Source of the DNA: Patiria pectinifera
Taxonomy: Eukaryota > Echinodermata > Asteroidea > Valvatida > Asterinidae
Length of the DNA: 64,000 bases
NCBI GenBank assembly: GCA_029964075.1
Contig: CM057140.1
Span: forward strand, 12,914,643-12,978,642
Direction: 5' to 3'
Both the position numbers and the translations under genes were made by a program. Below the pieces are notes generated by a model, which was not told where the DNA came from, did not search any database, and worked only from the letters and a program-made list of their open reading frames with translations. The stretch's first letter is position 1. Each line of letters opens with the position of its first letter. Positions 28,401 through 36,465 of this stretch are shown here, one piece after another.

Positions 28401-31400
28401 AATTTGACAATTTACTTCAGAATGTTTCGACTCCCGTCTAATTCAATATCTTGAGAGACGAAATAATGGACCGATCCAGTAAGCCCCGCCCACTGCGCAC
28501 TGGGCAAATTAACACGTGCTCCTCTCCAATGTCACACTGCATTTTCCTGCCGCGCGCTTCATACGCGCGTGCACGCATGTCGGACTTTTGTGCACGCACG
28601 TCGGACATAAATCGCGGCTGTGATTGGTCAGAACACCATTGGGCGGTGCTTACTGGATCGGTCCATTGTTAAGGGAAGGTTGCTTTCAATTTTGATCAAC
28701 TTAGCAATTACGACAGTTACGGCCCTGCAAATCAGCCATCCGGGGCCATCACGAGTCAAAACAGGTCTATCACAAATCAAATCACGAGTCAAATCACAAG
28801 TCTATCACAAGAAAAGGTAAACGGTAGCAGGGGGAAAAACAGTGACAAAGAAATGTCTTTGTCACAGTTTTGGGACACCTGTTTGTGCTGGAGGTCCAAC
28901 GAGCTTGCGACATGACTCGGTATACTGAATGACTCGTTAGAGACTTGTGATAATAGACATTTATCATGCTGACACCATTTCAGTCATGTTCCCTGTATCC
29001 AATAACAGTACTGAATGACATTTTTTGTGCATAAAGGAACCAGACTATTTTCCCTCCCAGTCTCGCTTTGGTCACGTTGATTTAAATAGGAAAAAATCAA
29101 GATGGCCGCAAACATGATAATGGTCCATGAAGGCATGTTAAGGAATGAGAACACCATAACTACCGACTATGATAATAGTTTTGACTCATTACTTCGCAGG
29201 TCTCTTTCTAAAAAGTTTAAAATATTCTCTTCTTTTTATTCAACGCTGCAGGTGCATTCACATTATCTCCTCTGTCGCGGAGATTGGATGACTTTGACGA
29301 GTATTTCCACTCCCTGAACACGTCCAGCAATAACCCTTGGCTGCGGGAGTTCCTCGAGAAGTACACCGGCTGCTCCTTGGATGGCTGCGACGAGCCGGGC
29401 CTGATCCAACTAGCGGACGACGGTAAAGTCGCCCACGAGACTCTGGTCATGGACTCCGTCTTCACCTTCGCGCACGGCCTAGACCGCATGCGCCGTGACC
29501 TTTGCCCCGAAGCAGAGGAAGGGCTGTGCTCCAACATGACAGACATTGACGGGGACGTCTTGTTGACATATCTGCTTAAGACCGAGTTTGAGAGCCTCGC
29601 CAACGGGTGGATCAGCTTCACAGACAGTGGCAACATGTACGGCAGGTATGCCGTCAACCACTTGGAGATGAACGAGACTACGGGAGAGTACACCTTCCAG
29701 CTGGTGGGCGAATGGAAGCAGTCCACGGACCCAGATGTCCCGAATCTCAAGATAGAATCGGGGTTACCCTGGTACCTCTGGGACGGAGCATCGGTAGATC
29801 CCACCACGGGGATACCGAGGTCGGTTTGCAGCGACCCTTGCAAGCCCGGGGAGAAGATCAACAGCATCCCGGATAACCTATGCTGTTGGACCTGCACCCC
29901 CTGCGAACAGTCCGAGATTGTTGCCGTCAATGGCACCAGCTGCGAGTCCTGCATCGACGTGGACAACAGGAGGTTCGCCTGGCCAAACGCAGACCAGACG
30001 GTCTGCGTGGCCATACCTTCGGACTTCATACTCGGGGAGCAGGCATGGGCCATCGCCATTATCACGGTGGCCTGTGTGTGCGTGGTAGCCACCATCTTCA
30101 TCTTGGCCGTCTACATATACAACCAGGAGATGCCACTCATCAAGGCATCAAGCCGGGAGCTTAGCTACATCATCTTCCTCGGCATCCTCCTCTCTTACAT
30201 CACGGCCATCGTCTTCTCCATCGCTCCTTCTCCTTTTGTCTGCGTCCTCCGACGTCTTGGTCCTAGTATAGCAGCGTCATTCATCTATGCCTCCATAGCT
30301 ACCAAGACGATCCGTCTCTTCCGCATCTTTACAGCATCCAAGAAATCGGCCAAGAGGCCGAACTACATCGGGTCTATGTTCCAGGTGGTCTTATCACTAT
30401 CCGTATCAGCACTAGCGGTAAGTAGACCTTTACCAAATTTAACCTTAAGAGAAAGCCTATTTGAAAGCAAAAATTCTAAAGATGACATGCTTTTAATCTA
30501 CCCTCATGGCTGCCCAGTACACAGCTGCATTGATCAGGACATTGAACCTGGAATGGTGCATGCCTTCAAAAAACGTTGAATGATTCAATTCATTTTCATT
30601 ATTTTGTGAGACATATTATGTTTTGTGAGGATTTGAGTACATCTGTGGGTTGAGTGGCTCCAATATTTGGGGTTTCACTTCACGGGTGGGGAGTTGCTGA
30701 AAATTCTTATATCTCTTTGCAGGTGATTTGGACTGTGGTTTGGCTGATCGTCGACCCTCCCATCGTTATCCTGGAGATGCCCAACGAGAGGGAAAACAAG
30801 CTTCAAGTCACCTGCCAGCTGAACATCGTGGAGACGGTCGGTGTCATGGTCTGGGACGTGGCACTCATCATCGTCTGCTGTATCTTCGCCTTCATGACCC
30901 GGAAGCTTCCAGAGAACTACAATGAGACACGCTTCATCACTTTCTGCAGCTTCTGCACGCTGGTGGTCTACGTCACCTTCTCGCCAATCTACTTCACCTC
31001 CAAGGAGCCGTACTACCAGGCCAGCTACTACTCCGCCGGCCTCATCATCAACGCCACTGTCACCCTGACCTGTCTCTTCGCAGTCAAGATCTACGCCTTG
31101 TACTTCGTGGATGAGGATGAGATGAACATCTTTACGCAGACGCGGCTGCGTGCCAATACCAAGACGTCTTCGGGTCGAGGTATTCAGTTCCCGACGACCT
31201 CCTCCTCAGGTGCGAATGAGGTCCACTTCAACCCGAACTATGTGACCGAGACGGGGAGGTACTTGTCTGCACCCGGAGTGGAGGCTACCACCGATGTCAA
31301 CCTGAATGAGGAGAATCGACTCCGTAGCAGCTCCAACAACAGCAGCAAGAGCAACAACAGCCGGGCGTCCAGCGCCGGCGGTGGCGTCATGGAAAGACTG

Positions 31401-31583
31401 AGGGGGACCAATAAGGTTGACCCATCTGACACTACGTCAGAGTCACGTGACACTGCTCGGCCCAATGGCATCGCGACACTTGATAAGGTTGTCAGGGGTC
31501 CAGGTAAGGCCTCGCCGTCATCCGCAAAAGAAACTAAAGTCTTCTTCAGTCCTGACGTTGTCGAATGTGACACGCACATGTGA
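3431..31583 (+). CDS. mGluR-like class C GPCR gene (whole locus, two alternative first coding exons)
   Basis: This locus encodes a plasma-membrane receptor of the metabotropic glutamate receptor type: signal peptide, bilobed Venus-flytrap domain, cysteine-rich domain, seven membrane helices and a serine-rich tail. Coding exons are 1A (3431-4400) or 1B (21729-22674), then exon 2 (29252-30417) and exon 3 (30723-31583). Both first exons end in phase 1 after ATV plus a G, and exon 2 begins in the matching phase. Exon 2 to exon 3 is phase 0. Spliced lengths are 2997 nt (998 aa) with 1A and 2973 nt (990 aa) with 1B, both without internal stops. Class C receptors signal through G proteins as dimers. 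The ligand is uncertain because the side-chain-binding residues for glutamate are altered. The alternative to shared exons is that 1A is a stranded partial duplication. The family call is sure; use of both first exons is inferred. Confidence 0.9.
4700..5075. repeat. Diverged tandem duplication just after exon 1A
   Basis: Two copies of about 185 bp share CACCGCTTCAAGAGCGCC, ATACCACGGCTATCTGAT and TTTTTGATTAATATATTT. It lies in the long intron, 300 bp after the exon 1A donor. Confidence 0.7.
5080..7280. other. Intron of the receptor gene, nothing recognised
   Basis: No coding similarity, no clear repeat copies. Small open frames here look accidental. Confidence 0.45.
7285..7465. repeat. Partial MITE of the GCTTAGCA family
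   Basis: Contains CTTGCTAAGCAC, CTGCTTAGCAAAAACAGGTT and ACTGATTGTGACTGGT, matching copies near 37.1, 55.6, 56.1 and 57.3 kb. Confidence 0.55.
8944..9223. mobile_element. Truncated MITE with TA-CAGGGTGAGT ends, copy 1
   Basis: The right half of a foldback element that ends ACTCACCCTG-TA at 9223. It shares AATGATTCTTGTACTAAAAG and TGCCATTTGGGTTT with copies at 23.1 and 62.7 kb. The left end is missing. TA flanks suggest a Tc1/mariner-type origin. Confidence 0.7.
9460..9790 (+). mobile_element. tRNA-derived SINE, family A, copy 1
   Basis: The head carries a Pol III box B (GGTTCGAGTCC, 9529-9539) after GTGGTCTGGAG. The body is shared with 16.95-17.26 kb (GGTCATGGTGCGTGTA, GGGAGCTGAGAT). The tail ends GCGCCATATAAGTAAA. 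Confidence 0.8.
9791..12670. other. Receptor intron; CpG-rich patch at 10.53-10.89 kb
   Basis: No exon recognised. The patch at 10530-10890 is unusually GC/CpG-rich for an intron and not seen as a repeat elsewhere in the window. A G run lies at about 11031-11042, and a lone box B-like GGTTCGAATCC near 11998. Confidence 0.4.
12675..12865 (+). repeat. Dispersed repeat with GAGACATT ends, copy 1
   Basis: GAGACATTCCCATAGACTTG at one end and TCTCCCTAACC at the other, shared with copies at 24.74 and (inverted) 36.47 kb. Confidence 0.6.
12866..14660. other. Receptor intron, nothing recognised
   Basis: AT-rich, with homopolymer runs near 13193-13215 and 14468-14488. No gene or repeat copy was identified. 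Confidence 0.4.
14664..15090. repeat. GAGTAC-based minisatellite with a higher-order unit
   Basis: Hexamers GAGTAC/GAGTAT/AAGTAC alternate with TTTGCCATGAG and TTTCCATGAG spacers. A composite unit of roughly 85 bp repeats from 14664, 14748 and 14834, then about 115 bp on at 14949. Confidence 0.9.
15248..15612. repeat. (GAGTAC)n hexanucleotide array
   Basis: About 360 bp of near-pure ACGAGT/ACCAGT hexamers. All frames are open, giving spurious STSTST or LVLVLV peptides. The same motif builds the array 160 bp upstream. Confidence 0.95.
15620..16950. other. Receptor intron, nothing recognised
   Basis: No exon or clear repeat seen. Confidence 0.4.
16955..17262 (+). mobile_element. tRNA-derived SINE, family A, copy 2
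   Basis: Box B GGTTCGAGTCC at 17031-17041, preceded by GTGGTCTGGA. The body matches the copy at 9.46-9.79 kb, including TCTCCCCACCCAGGAG. Confidence 0.8.
17263..18885. other. Receptor intron with a CACGTG cluster
   Basis: CACGTG palindromes at about 17331, 17345 and 17455. CCCTACCTACCCTATTTT-like segments occur at about 17617 and 17783. No exon recognised. Confidence 0.4.
18890..19135. repeat. Dispersed element with palindromic end, copy 1
   Basis: Shares the imperfect palindrome around GGCCGACCAGCGTTGG, ACGGGTACAAGCCAGCTAG and GGTCAGGGAACCAG with an inverted copy at 46.84-47.08 kb. Confidence 0.7.
19140..21728. other. Region upstream of exon 1B, no promoter recognised
   Basis: No repeats or exons identified. 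No convincing TATA box lies just upstream of the exon 1B ATG (only a weak CTTATTAAAA near 21580). The exon 1B promoter or an upstream noncoding exon should lie here if 1B has its own start. Confidence 0.4.
21729..22674 (+). CDS. mGluR-like receptor, alternative first coding exon 1B (signal peptide and lobe 1)
   Basis: Encodes 315 residues plus one base: its own ATG (context aactATGg), a signal peptide of about 24 residues and a complete lobe 1. It is roughly half identical by eye to exon 1A, with blocks such as AAILLGLY and PQVSYLSTSD shared. The donor gtaaat at 22675 cuts at the same protein position and phase as exon 1A. The residues expected to hold the amino-acid backbone are present: S140, T163, D183, Y211, D297. 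At the side-chain end, K70 replaces Y74 and E74 replaces R78 (mGluR1 numbering, aligned from memory). C63 is present, but its usual partner is F105, and the loop carrying the inter-subunit cysteine is short and cysteine-free. The reading frame is intact and GC-rich, so it looks like a functional exon, not a pseudogene. Confidence 0.92.
23116..23616. mobile_element. MITE with TA-CAGGGTGAGT ends, copy 2
   Basis: Starts TA-CATGGTGAGT and ends ACTCACCTG-TA, with inverted halves sharing AAATCTAGGATATGAAAG and its complement. About 500 bp, in the 1B-to-2 intron. Confidence 0.8.
24101..24445 (-). pseudogene. LINE reverse-transcriptase ORF, C-terminal remnant
   Basis: The minus-strand peptide contains YSRNTLRFYGPRLWNSIDSN and FKNFLKKT, the usual end of the ORF2 polyprotein in Jockey/CR1-type non-LTR retrotransposons. 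The upstream polymerase and endonuclease are absent, so it is a 5'-truncated copy. It sits in the receptor intron. Confidence 0.7.
24744..24995 (+). repeat. Dispersed repeat with GAGACATT ends, copy 2
   Basis: GACATTCCCATAGACTTGTG at the start and GGGAGACATTGAAATGTCTC near the end; the middle matches the inverted copy at 36.47 kb (TTAATGACCCCTAACCCC). Confidence 0.65.
25396..25620 (+). mobile_element. tRNA-derived SINE, family B, copy 1
   Basis: GGCGTAGCGGTA head and the body TTTTCAGTCCCTGCCTGATT CCGTGGG, shared with 26.54 and 60.36 kb; ends near ACTGAATGGGCTACCCAGTT. Confidence 0.75.
26541..26755 (+). mobile_element. tRNA-derived SINE, family B, copy 2
   Basis: The head GGTTGGTGTAGCGGTA and box B GGTTCGATTGC (26590-26600) form a Pol III-type promoter. 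The body and end (GAATGGGCTTCCCAGTT) match copy 1. Confidence 0.8.
26760..28460. other. Receptor intron, nothing recognised
   Basis: AT-rich; no exon or repeat copy identified. Confidence 0.4.
28464..28670. mobile_element. Short MITE with 27-bp inverted ends
   Basis: ATGGACCGATCCAGTAAGC and CCCGCCCA at the left end are mirrored as TGGGCGG and GCTTACTGGATCGGTCCAT at the right end (near 28641-28667). The interior is CpG-rich. No coding capacity. Confidence 0.8.
28958..29118 (+). repeat. Dispersed repeat CAGTCATGTTCCCTGTATCC, copy 1
   Basis: Shares CAGTCATGTTCCCTGTATCC, GGAACCAGACTATTTT and AAATCAAGATGGCCGC with copies at 35.29, 45.09 and 58.02 kb. It ends about 130 bp before receptor exon 2. 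Confidence 0.75.
29252..30417 (+). CDS. mGluR-like receptor, shared exon 2 (lobe 2, cysteine-rich domain, helices 1-4)
   Basis: The acceptor ctgcag at 29246-29251 is preceded by a pyrimidine-rich tract and gives a phase 1 join to either first exon (ATV-G-AFTLSPLSRR). It encodes the rest of the flytrap domain (FDEYF, FAHGLDRM, LCPEAEEGLCSNM). The cysteine-rich domain starts near residue 514 of the 1A form with SVCSDPC, followed by CCWTCTPC and SCESC. Membrane helices 1 to 3 and the start of helix 4 follow; KASSRELSYIIFLGI and ATKTIRLFRIF are typical of mGluR helix 2 and the end of helix 3. The cysteine before helix 3 is kept. The mGluR lysine that contacts glutamate (K409) aligns with threonine in NMTDIDG. 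The donor is gtaagt at 30418, phase 0. Reading through the intron gives a stop at 30577. Confidence 0.93.
30723..31583 (+). CDS. mGluR-like receptor, shared exon 3 (helices 4-7 and C-terminal tail)
   Basis: The acceptor atctctttgcag ends at 30722, phase 0, joining VSALA to VIWTVVWLIVDPP inside helix 4. It encodes the extracellular loop 2 cysteine (QVTCQLN), helix 5, the third intracellular loop (MTRKLPENYNETRF, close to the mGluR loop), helix 6 with TFSPIYF, helix 7 and a tail of about 130 residues rich in S, N and T. The class C helix 7 motif, usually xPKxY, reads AVKIY here, so the proline is lost. The tail ends DTHM, only a weak class I PDZ-type ending. The stop TGA is at 31581-31583. A weak poly(A) candidate ATTAAA lies at 31870-31875, after a foldback repeat in the presumed 3'UTR. 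Confidence 0.92.
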   Translation: MIWTVVWLIVDPPIVILEMPNERENKLQVTCQLNIVETVGVMVWDVALIIVCCIFAFMTRKLPENYNETRFITFCSFCTLVVYVTFSPIYFTSKEPYYQASYYSAGLIINATVTLTCLFAVKIYALYFVDEDEMNIFTQTRLRANTKTSSGRGIQFPTTSSSGANEVHFNPNYVTETGRYLSAPGVEATTDVNLNEENRLRSSSNNSSKSNNSRASSAGGGVMERLRGTNKVDPSDTTSESRDTARPNGIATLDKVVRGPGKASPSSAKETKVFFSPDVVECDTHM

Positions 31584-31613
31584 AGAACCCGTCCAAGTTA
31601 TACATCAGTTTCA

Positions 31614-31794
31614 TAAATACGGGCGATTCACAATAGTGCGCCTCCAAGAGTTTGCAACGCGTTGGCCAATCACAATGCGCGAAATCAGTCGACCTTTTCC
31701 AAACGCGCATTGGGTCGACCGATTTTGCGCATTGTAATTGGCCAATGCGTTGCAAACTCTTGGAGGCGCACTATTGCGAAACGACCGTATTATA
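31614..31794. repeat. Foldback element (long inverted repeat) in the presumed receptor 3'UTR
   Basis: Two arms of about 78 bp (31616-31693 and about 31717-31792) are near-perfect reverse complements, including GCGCCTCCAAGAGTTTGCAA and its complement, with a short spacer. It begins 31 bp after the stop codon. It resembles a MITE or foldback transposon; flanking ATA/TATA hints at a short target duplication. If transcribed, it would form a long RNA hairpin. Confidence 0.8.
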
Positions 31795-31869
31795 GGTACA
31801 ATCGTAACCTTTCTAAGTTTTACTATGTGTAAATATTTTAAGAGGCACACTAAGTACAAATGGTGTATA

Positions 31870-31875
31870 ATTAAA
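31870..31875 (+). promoter_or_regulatory. Possible poly(A) signal ATTAAA of the receptor gene
   Basis: The common variant signal ATTAAA lies 287 bp after the stop codon. No canonical AATAAA was noticed close downstream. Weak call. Confidence 0.3.
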
Positions 31876-31879
31876 AAGA

Positions 31880-32090
31880 AAACTGGCATTCATATTTTTG
31901 TTCAGCATGCTTTCAAAGTTTCAAGAGCAAAAATATGCATGCCTCACGCACGAGAGAGTTTATTGCATTGGACATAGAAAACATAAGGCACGACAGCAAG
32001 TAGTATAAGCGACGAAAGTGTACCTTAGTTTAACTACTTTTGATTTTCTTAATCATTGTAATTGATCGATTTATGGGGGAAATCAAATGG
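31880..32090. other. Flank after the receptor gene
   Basis: AT-rich; nothing recognised. Confidence 0.3.
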
Positions 32091-32094
32091 TTTT

Positions 32095-32325
32095 TCAGCT
32101 ACCGGCGCTGTTCAGGTTAAACCGGCATGCACCGGTGACACCCGTACTGTACCGGTTTAACCAGCAGTTTATTAGTTTAGCTAGTTCTGTGCTGGTTAAG
32201 CCGGTACTTAACTGTTCTCACCAGCATTGTACTGGTTTAGCCGACTTTGTAATGGTTAAACATTGGTACTGGTCAGTAAAAGTACCGGTTCAACCAGCAC
32301 TGCACAGGCAAAACCGGCAACCTGG
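32095..32325. repeat. Degenerate minisatellite of ACCGGTTTAACCAGCA type
   Basis: Repeats of roughly 25 bp built on CTGTACCGGTTTAACCAGC and variants, in both orientations (ACCGGTT is partly palindromic). Confidence 0.65.
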
Positions 32326-32329
32326 CGAG

Positions 32330-34150
32330 TCAACTTTCACGAACAACCAACCGTTGCATGAGATGCACATAGCTAGCTTTATTTAGTTAACATAATTATT
32401 TTCAAAAGGATAAGTGGTCAGCTAACACGCAATATTTGACTTCATTGATTGTTTTGGAGGGCCATTGGAAGTAAAGAGGACTGGACGGTAATTATATATT
32501 GCGGCAAACACTCAGAAATATTAATGGAATGAACACTGTACATATTATTCAGAAAGTAATTGAATTGTTAATCAATATATTATTATAGATTTCACAAATG
32601 TGCTGGGTGTATGTTTGTTTATATATTTTCGGGATTTGTATTGAAAACAAACGAAGCATACGGGCTATGCACGTCAAAATTAATATTTTGTATACAACGG
32701 ACCACGAATTTACTAGTACTCATGCTCCATCGGACAACAAACTTGTCACTTTTGAAGTCAAAGGAGGACATAACAGTGAGAAAATAGGCTGAATTTGATA
32801 TATGATTTTACTTTTTTTTTCAAAATGGTTCGTTTTAATAATATTGGGTTACTTTATATACGGACATGCTTCCTCGTCAAACACACGTATAAGGAAAATA
32901 TTAACTACCACTTCTTTTCATTGTTTTAAAAAATGTCAGCATCTTATTTAAACGCAATGTAAATGTGTCAATGTAAATATTTTTTCAACACTAAATTTGT
33001 GAGTGAACACACGAGGGTGCTGTGCGCCCCGAGGGTGTTCAAAACGTCATATCCCACATCACAGCAGTCAACAATTGTTTTGTTATACCTCTGTCTTCGA
33101 TTCTTTGGATTTTGATGTAAAAATCACGAAAACAAACAGCAGTAAACACAACAATCATGACAATCGAACGTCAATTCACATGCATGGTGCGTGCTCGAAA
33201 CAGCTGATTGTCTGCTAGTTCGCTGCTCCAACTCACATGTGAAAACATGGTGAAAATAGCGTGTGTACCAACGATACAGGCGTTTCACACCGTATGCGTA
33301 CCCTGCGTACAAAGCATGTGTAATATCCCAAAGGGAGTGTGCTATGACTTTTTATAAACTTAACACGTGATCGTTCTAGGCAAATGAAAATACAGTATTC
33401 AAGACAGAGATATAACAAAAACCAAATGTGCAAGTTTTGAGGTAATGCATCCGGACATAAGTAACCCATAGACAAACAGAAGTTTACAGAACAATGGGAA
33501 CGACGTCAGTATTCCAGACTCGTGAGACTGTACAGCACGTGCATGAATCCTCGTTTGATTGAAGACGACGTGGTTAACGGTTTCAATGCGGTCCTCCTTG
33601 GACCATTCCGCACACGTGACGAAGTGCTTCATCTGCGCATGCTCTAAGCTCACACTCGTATTTCGTTTGTAGTATTTTTTTTATATACATGTACACGAGG
33701 CAGCATTCTGTTAAGTGGTTGGTATAATGTGATATGTTGAACTTATCTTAAGCTTCTGGTGTTCACGTATACGTGTGCTTTCACAATTTCGTTTATGCAT
33801 TTTATATTGTCTACTGAACACCTTGTATAAAACCGGACTAACTTTTGAACGAGGCAATTGAAAGAGGCATGTACAAAACAAAATTCTAGTTGCTTTTTGG
33901 ATAAATTAGCGGTTGGGGTTATAACGACTGAGTTTTGTTATGGACTCGCGCATTAGTGTTAAAATTCAATAGAATATTAATGAGAGCAAAATCGAATAAT
34001 TTTTTTTTTCCATTGGTTTACAATTTACATATGAATAAGGAACTACTGGTAGTTTTTAAGCAGCTGGTTGTTGTATTATACAATGTTATTTTTCGGTTCA
34101 ATCGTACTTTTAACGCTCTTACAATTAATACAGTTATAAGATTAAATACA
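32330..34150. other. Intergenic, nothing recognised
   Basis: AT-rich DNA between the two genes; no exon or known repeat seen. Confidence 0.4.
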
Positions 34151-34169
34151 AGAAACAAATATGTGGTCA

Positions 34170-34330
34170 ATTTCTTGGAGCCTTTGAGCAAATTGTCTTT
34201 AGCACATGTGAATGTTAGTTGGTCAAGACGGGTTACCAGCCAAATGTCATGCGGTTGTTTACGTCTGGGACTGGTACTCCGCTGACGTTTTACATATAGC
34301 AACATTTTGCAACAGGCAACAGTTTCTGAA
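34170..34330. repeat. Weak, diverged copy of the GCTTAGCA MITE family
   Basis: GGGTTACCAGCCAAATGTCATG and GGGACTGGTACTC resemble the middle of the family. The ends are decayed. Confidence 0.3.
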
Positions 34331-34616
34331 AAGCAACACCGTGACAAAGGGCCCACGCAACATTTCTGTTCCAATAATTGGCATTTTTACTGATGACGGC
34401 CAAATGTACAGATGCTCAAGTCAAGGGGGCGTCATTTCAAGAGAGACGTTTAGCGTTTAAAAACCTTCACCGACAATCATTTAAATGGCAGAGAATCAGC
34501 TGGACTGAGGAAAAAAAACCTTGCATGCTTTTTATTTTCAACCCAAAGATGCTATACTTCAATTCAATCCAAATCACACTGAATTCTAATGTTAAGTAAA
34601 TATTGAAACTAAGTAA

Positions 34617-34815
34617 AGTCTGTCACGAGCCAATGTGGCCCATCAGGCCGGCGTTTATCTCCGGTTTCAGTAGCATGAAACGACTGAGAATATTTCTACT
34701 CCCCCTGGATGGGATGCTAGTCCATCGCAGGTTACTCCCCAGCTAATGCCGGTACCCATTTATACTCCTGGGTGGAGAGAGGCAGGTGGGGATGAAGTGG
34801 CTTGCCCAAGGATTC
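34617..34815 (+). mobile_element. SINE-like dispersed element fragment
   Basis: GGATGGGATGCTAGTCCATC, GGTTACTCCCCAGC, CCTGGGTGGAGAGAGGCA and TTGCCCAAGG form a block found as a SINE-type repeat in many marine invertebrates (from general knowledge). Related CCTTGGGCAAGGCACTTAAC occurs near 63.87 kb. Confidence 0.55.
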
Positions 34816-35289
34816 AACATATGACCAGCAGCTGGTTTTTAATGTTAAATTAAGAGTTAATGTGCATTGCTTTTCCGCTGAACATTTTAAGAGGGGTATA
34901 AAATTCATATCATAAACTTTACTAAGTACCTTAAATTCGAGGATTAATTGCTTGAGGCATGAGTTAAAATATTCCATAGAACTAAAAACATGTGCACGCT
35001 TGTGTGGATGCGATCAAACGTTTTGAATATGAGCGGAAATATTAAAACAACTTATGGTAAAATGACGTTCTCTAATTAATTTGGTTTTCTAATTAAGTCA
35101 CTATTCAAGGATGAATGTTACTGATACTGGACCAATGCATGTACCAGACATAGAATGACAATTATATACGACTTAAACTACACAGACCATCGATCTGTGT
35201 GGCGTGTTTTCGTGACTTTTTACTCGACCCTTGGACCTGACCGGTTCTTGAGATATACTTTGGCCAGAGAACTCCATTTCGTTGGAAAT

Positions 35290-35485
35290 CAAAAGCAAGA
35301 AGTACAGACCTTTATCATGCTGCCACCATTTTCAGTCATGTTCCCTGTATCCAATAGCAGTGCTGAATGACATTTTTTTTGCAAAAAGGAACCAGACTAT
35401 TTTATCTTACAGCCTCGCTTTGGTCACGTTGATTTGAATGGGAAAAAAATCAAGATGGCCGCAACATGATCATGGTCTATAGGGC
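35290..35485 (+). repeat. Dispersed repeat CAGTCATGTTCCCTGTATCC, copy 2
   Basis: Long copy with TTATCATGCTGCCACCATTT at the start and ATCAAGATGGCCGCAACATG at the end. Confidence 0.8.
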
Positions 35486-35489
35486 TGAT

Positions 35490-36350
35490 TTTAGAGCAAA
35501 TCTCATCAGATATACTTCCATTGTATGAAAACCTTCAAAATATACTACGATTTATATGATCTAAAAGCAGACGAAGAAGTTGGATTAAGTTAAAAGTGTC
35601 CAATCAAAGTATTTCGCTTTTATTTCCCGAATTTTCCTCCGATTCAAAAACATCAACTGCTTGCGCGATACCAGTCTTTCATTTTAAGAAAACGGACTCG
35701 AATTGACCGGTCATGTTGGTCGAGTGTCGAGGTTCCTGGCACTGTTAACGCGCAGTAAAGTTGAACAAATTCCCTATTACGTTTACTTGCACACCACTAG
35801 TAAAAAGCATGAAACTTCCAATCACCGATTTGCTTCGCCGACTTATGCATGGTAGAAAAAGCCGTGTTCGTGATGGGCGAGGTTAACAACGTATAAAGCC
35901 GAGATGGTAAAGCAATCTGCAGGTCAAGAGTTGCATGACCTTACAACTTGTATCAGGGGTACCATCGCCTTTTACATCGGCTGCTTGTCATCTCCTTGAA
36001 CTTTTAACCCAACAACACTATAAAAAGAAATGTCACCACTTTACTACTACGCGGGCCCTACGGAGATGAAAGTCTTGGTTTTGGATTACACTTCACTGGT
36101 AGACTTAACTAGCAACTATTGATAATGATACATCGAATGGCGCGCGAACCAGCGAAATACCACCTGCAGACTGCAGGGTACAGGTTTGCTTATATGTATA
36201 TAGCGCCCTCAAAGTTTGTGCACGGGTCCGATAAAAGTATTACCGTACCATTTATGTAGACACATACTGACATGACGTATGACATTAAGTATCTTCGGAC
36301 TGTCATAATCAGACTTTACGCTTGCAACTAGACAAACCGACAAGAGAAAC
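35490..36350. other. Intergenic, nothing recognised
   Basis: No exon or repeat recognised. Confidence 0.4.
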
Positions 36351-36352
36351 CA

Positions 36353-36428
36353 AGGAGTCAATATGTGAACATATTACAGTTATTATCTTGAACATATTAT
36401 GTGAACATATTACAGTTATTATCTTGAA
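36353..36428. repeat. Tandem duplication, about 37-bp unit
   Basis: GTGAACATATTACAGTTATT followed by ATCTTGAACAT occurs twice in direct succession. Confidence 0.8.
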
Positions 36429-36465
36429 CATTTACAGTTAGCCTAATTCCTGTTAATGTACAATT

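Noticed and set aside
29217..30101. 294-codon open frame on the minus strand
   Set aside because: Antisense shadow of receptor exon 2, which has clear protein-family matches on the plus strand.
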